Source: CAYZPE01 sp046050145 (GTDB lineage Bacteria; Patescibacteriota; Minisyncoccia; Phycocordibacterales; CAYZPE01). Taken from it: a stretch of DNA of 23,929 bases. Positions 22,114 through 23,929 of this stretch are shown here, one piece after another. The stretch spans positions 1-23,929 of the forward strand of contig JBJOQC010000007.1 of NCBI GenBank assembly GCA_046050145.1. The letters run 5' to 3'. Numbering within the stretch: the first letter of the stretch is position 1; each line of letters starts with the position of its first letter. A program made the position numbers and the translations under genes. Under the pieces are notes generated by a model. The model had not been told where the DNA came from and ran no database searches. It saw only the letters and a program-made list of their open reading frames with translations.

Positions 22114-22695
22114 TTATGAATGCGCACCTACCTTAACTTTTGCTGTTCGTATAATTCTGTCATTAAGCTTGTATCCTTTCTGTATAACAGTAATGATTTT
22201 TCCCTCTTTTTCTTTTTCAACAGGAACTTCTTCGATTGCTTCGTGAAATTCTATATTGAAAAGTTCGTTCTCTGGATTAAGCTGAACCACTCCGTTGTTT
22301 TGTAAAACTCCTAGTAACTGTGAGTAGATATATTCAACTCCTATTCGCCAATCCTTACTTACTTTTTCCCACGATTCTTTATTGCCAAACGCCATATCGA
22401 AACTATCGAGAACCGGAATTATTTGAAGGAGAACATCTTCGTTTGCAAATTTTACAATCTCTTTATTGCGCTCTTCATCACGTTTTCGAATATTTATAAA
22501 TTCCGCCTGAGCTCTTTGCCAACTATCGAGATATTCTTGTTTTTTTGCTTCAACTTCTTTAAGTTTTTCTTTGAGACGTACAACTTCACTTTTTGTCTCT
22601 CCACCACGAGCGTGGTCAGAATCTTCTTCAGGTACGACATCCGAGAGCTCTTCTTCTACAGATTCAAGGTCATTGTCATGTTCTTTTTTTGACAT
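22114..22695 (-). CDS. grpE: Nucleotide exchange factor GrpE
   Basis: GrpE releases ADP from DnaK. The 193-aa protein begins with an acidic, disordered region (1-35), continues with the long dimerisation coiled coil (about 36-85, with YLDSWQRAQAEFINIRKRDEE), and ends in the beta-wing. Family hallmarks are IIPVLDSFDMAF (about 93-104), the GVEYIYSQL block and the tail VIQKGYKLNDRIIRTAKVKVG. Position ahead of dnaK agrees. A promoter TTGTAT-16-TACAAT is upstream; a TAATAT closer to the ATG (9 nt) could give a second, nearly leaderless transcript. No Shine-Dalgarno is seen. Confidence 0.96.
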   Translation of the reverse strand: MSKKEHDNDLESVEEELSDVVPEEDSDHARGGETKSEVVRLKEKLKEVEAKKQEYLDSWQRAQAEFINIRKRDEERNKEIVKFANEDVLLQIIPVLDSFDMAFGNKESWEKVSKDWRIGVEYIYSQLLGVLQNNGVVQLNPENELFNIEFHEAIEEVPVEKEKEGKIITVIQKGYKLNDRIIRTAKVKVGAHS

Positions 22696-22756
22696 AGTAT
22701 GATGATATTAAATCTTTTCTAGTAAAAAATACTTCTTAAAAACTAATGAGAACACT

Positions 22757-22784
22757 ATTGTAGCAAAAAGAGTGAGCAATACAA
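22757..22784 (-). promoter_or_regulatory. Probable promoter of grpE
   Basis: TTGTAT (plus 22779-22784), 16-nt spacer, TACAAT (plus 22757-22762), just downstream of the rpsI terminator. Leader about 55 nt. Confidence 0.5.
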
Positions 22785-22800
22785 GAATTTTAATAATAAG

Positions 22801-22828
22801 AAAAACAAAAACACCCTTTCGGGTGTTT
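22801..22828 (-). terminator. Intrinsic terminator of the rplQ-rplM-rpsI operon
   Basis: 8-bp stem AAACACCC / GGGTGTTT (plus-strand arms 22809-22816 and 22821-22828) with a 4-nt loop and a T-run in the minus direction. The 3' arm ends about 5 nt before the rpsI stop codon. Confidence 0.88.
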
Positions 22829-22833
22829 CATTG

Positions 22834-23241
22834 TTATCGTTTTGACCATTGTGGAGCCTTTCTCGCTTTCTTCAAACCGAACTTTCGGCGCTCTTTAGCT
22901 CGAGGATCTCGCTTGAGGTATCCTTCTAGTTTAAGTTTTGCACGAAATGTTCTATCAACTTCAAGGAGGGCTCGTGAAATACCGAGACGTACTGACTCTG
23001 CTTGAGATGCAATACCACCACCCTTTACAAGAGCTGTTATTTTAAACTTTTGTTCAGGCTTAACAATTTCAAAAGGAGATGTAACTACATTAACAAGTTC
23101 TCGAACTGTAAAAAATTTAGTGAGCTCTCTGTCATTTACTGTAATAGTTTGCTTACTTGCAGGAGTAATACGAACTCGAGCAAACGCTGTCTTTCGTCTT
23201 CCGATTGCTTCTATGTATTTTTCTTTTGAAGTTGATTCCAT
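22834..23241 (-). CDS. rpsI: 30S ribosomal protein S9
   Basis: A 135-aa small-subunit protein whose C-terminal tail reaches the P site. Family marks are EAIGRRKTAFARVRI (about 11-25) and the terminal RRKFGLKKARKAPQWSKR, whose last Arg contacts P-site tRNA. Length is normal. It follows rplM after 11 nt, as in most bacteria, and is the last gene before a terminator. Confidence 0.98.
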   Translation of the reverse strand: MESTSKEKYIEAIGRRKTAFARVRITPASKQTITVNDRELTKFFTVRELVNVVTSPFEIVKPEQKFKITALVKGGGIASQAESVRLGISRALLEVDRTFRAKLKLEGYLKRDPRAKERRKFGLKKARKAPQWSKR

Positions 23242-23252
23242 ACTATTTAAAT

Positions 23253-23600
23253 TTATTCTGTAACCACAAGATTTTTAATCATTTCATTGCGAAGCTTGTT
23301 CTTTGGAAGCATACCAAGAACTGCTCGTCTAAATACTTCACTGTATCCCTTATGTTCAATAACATGAGACATTTTCTTTGTATTGATACCTCCAAGGTGC
23401 TGTGAGTGTGTCGAGTATACCTTAGTTTCCTTCTTTTTTGTTGAAATATAAGCTTTAGATGCATTCACAATAGAAACCTTTACAGGAGTAACTTTGTTCT
23501 TTGCAAAAGAAGGAAGGTGTTTACCCATGAGCAAAACTGCAGCTTCACTTGCTACTCTTCCCATTCTTTTACCTTGTGCGTCTATTGTGTGATCTTTCAT
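23253..23600 (-). CDS. rplM: 50S ribosomal protein L13 (short form)
   Basis: A 115-aa large-subunit protein. Conserved blocks are the N-terminal IDAQGKRMGRVASEAAVLLMGK (in part), HSQHLGGINTKK and VFRRAVLGMLPKNKLR. The usual length is about 140-150 aa. The shortening falls at both ends: it starts almost directly at the VDAxGxxLGRLAS strand and ends soon after the MLPKNKLR block. This trimming is common in reduced genomes. It follows rplQ after 9 nt and precedes rpsI. Confidence 0.97.
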   Translation of the reverse strand: MKDHTIDAQGKRMGRVASEAAVLLMGKHLPSFAKNKVTPVKVSIVNASKAYISTKKKETKVYSTHSQHLGGINTKKMSHVIEHKGYSEVFRRAVLGMLPKNKLRNEMIKNLVVTE

Positions 23601-23609
23601 AAAAGTATT

Positions 23610-23929
23610 TTATACAAATTCAATAACAGCCATTGTACTTCCGTCACTTATACGTCGAGGAAGTTTAACAATACGAGTATATCCACCTGTGCGACCCTCG
23701 TATCGTTTTACAAGCACATCAAACATTTTCTTTGTTGGTTCGACACCAATAAGAGCGATAGAAGCTCGCTTTGAAGCGAGAGTTCCCTTTTTACCCTGAG
23801 TAACAATTCTTTCAACAAAAGGTCTTAGGGACTTTGCTTTTGATTCTGTTGTACGAATCTTTTCTTTAAGTACCAAAGAACGAGCAAGAGACTTCAAGAG
23901 TGCCTCTCTCTGATTTTTACTGCGATTGA
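23610..23929 (-). CDS. rplQ: 50S ribosomal protein L17 (N-terminus beyond right edge)
   Basis: About 105 residues are visible. The reading frame stays open to the window edge, where it begins NRSKNQREALLKSLARSLVL. This matches the L17 block after the missing N-terminal ~14 residues (R-x-x-x-x-R-x-ALLR-x-L). KIRTTESKAKSLRPFVERIVT and the end GGYTRIVKLPRRISDG are also conserved. The TTG at 23895-23897 is therefore not the start. It leads the ribosomal group rplQ-rplM-rpsI. The upstream partners (rpoA, rpsD and others in most bacteria) would lie outside the window. Confidence 0.95.
   Translation of the reverse strand, partial: NRSKNQREALLKSLARSLVLKEKIRTTESKAKSLRPFVERIVTQGKKGTLASKRASIALIGVEPTKKMFDVLVKRYEGRTGGYTRIVKLPRRISDGSTMAVIEFV

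Noticed and set aside
23895..23929. Apparent start (TTG) of rplQ, and a suspected frameshift near the right edge
   Set aside because: Careful reading shows the frame stays open to the edge with conserved L17 residues, so the gene is cut by the window and not frameshifted.

Overview
This AT-rich window is a dense bacterial chromosome segment. It has no phage, IS element, tRNA, rRNA or CRISPR signature. Several traits suggest a reduced-genome lineage, most likely Patescibacteria (Candidate Phyla Radiation, Parcubacteria-like). Ribosomal protein L13 is short, the bacterial-type aspartyl-tRNA synthetase lacks its GAD insertion, genes are tightly packed, and housekeeping genes generally lack a Shine-Dalgarno site. 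The taxonomic call is an inference from gene style, not a placement.

Almost all conserved genes lie on the minus strand. From the right edge, in transcription order, they are: rplQ-rplM-rpsI with a terminator; grpE-dnaK-dnaJ; a small membrane protein; a PlsC-like acyltransferase coupled to an MMPL/RND-type lipid exporter; a TrmB-type regulator; an operon of an alpha/beta-hydrolase-acyltransferase fusion, an HAD phosphatase, an orphan histidine kinase and a methyltransferase; a histidine-phosphatase-family protein; trpS-aspS; scpA-unknown-scpB-dacA; and the start of a probable mraY at the left edge. The themes are translation, chaperones, chromosome condensation, peptidoglycan and lipid handling.

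Two styles of expression are visible. Many housekeeping transcription units have a -10-like hexamer ending 6-7 nt before the ATG (scpA, scpB, trpS, mraY, the fusion gene, the 19020 membrane protein, the 14167 hydrolase), the arrangement expected of leaderless mRNAs. A second set of small, less AT-rich genes has Shine-Dalgarno sites containing AAAGG and, in most cases, a clear promoter and a strong terminator. These are a 72-aa ORF at 529, a 93-aa ORF at 4013, a two-gene unit at 13042-14041, and a 75-aa minus-strand ORF at 18422.

The two-gene unit is the most interesting part. It encodes a 59-aa single-span membrane protein and a 253-aa protein with a PxxxxDxxWHxHILDTxxYxxDC module followed by a cysteine-rich tail with five KSSC repeats. 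It could be a ribosomally made peptide precursor, a metal-binding protein or a disulfide-rich surface protein. A serine hydrolase of the S9 type follows on the same strand. No intergenic stretch exceeds about 300 bases; the longest, 12815-13041, carries TrmB-side repeats and the leader of the cysteine-rich unit.
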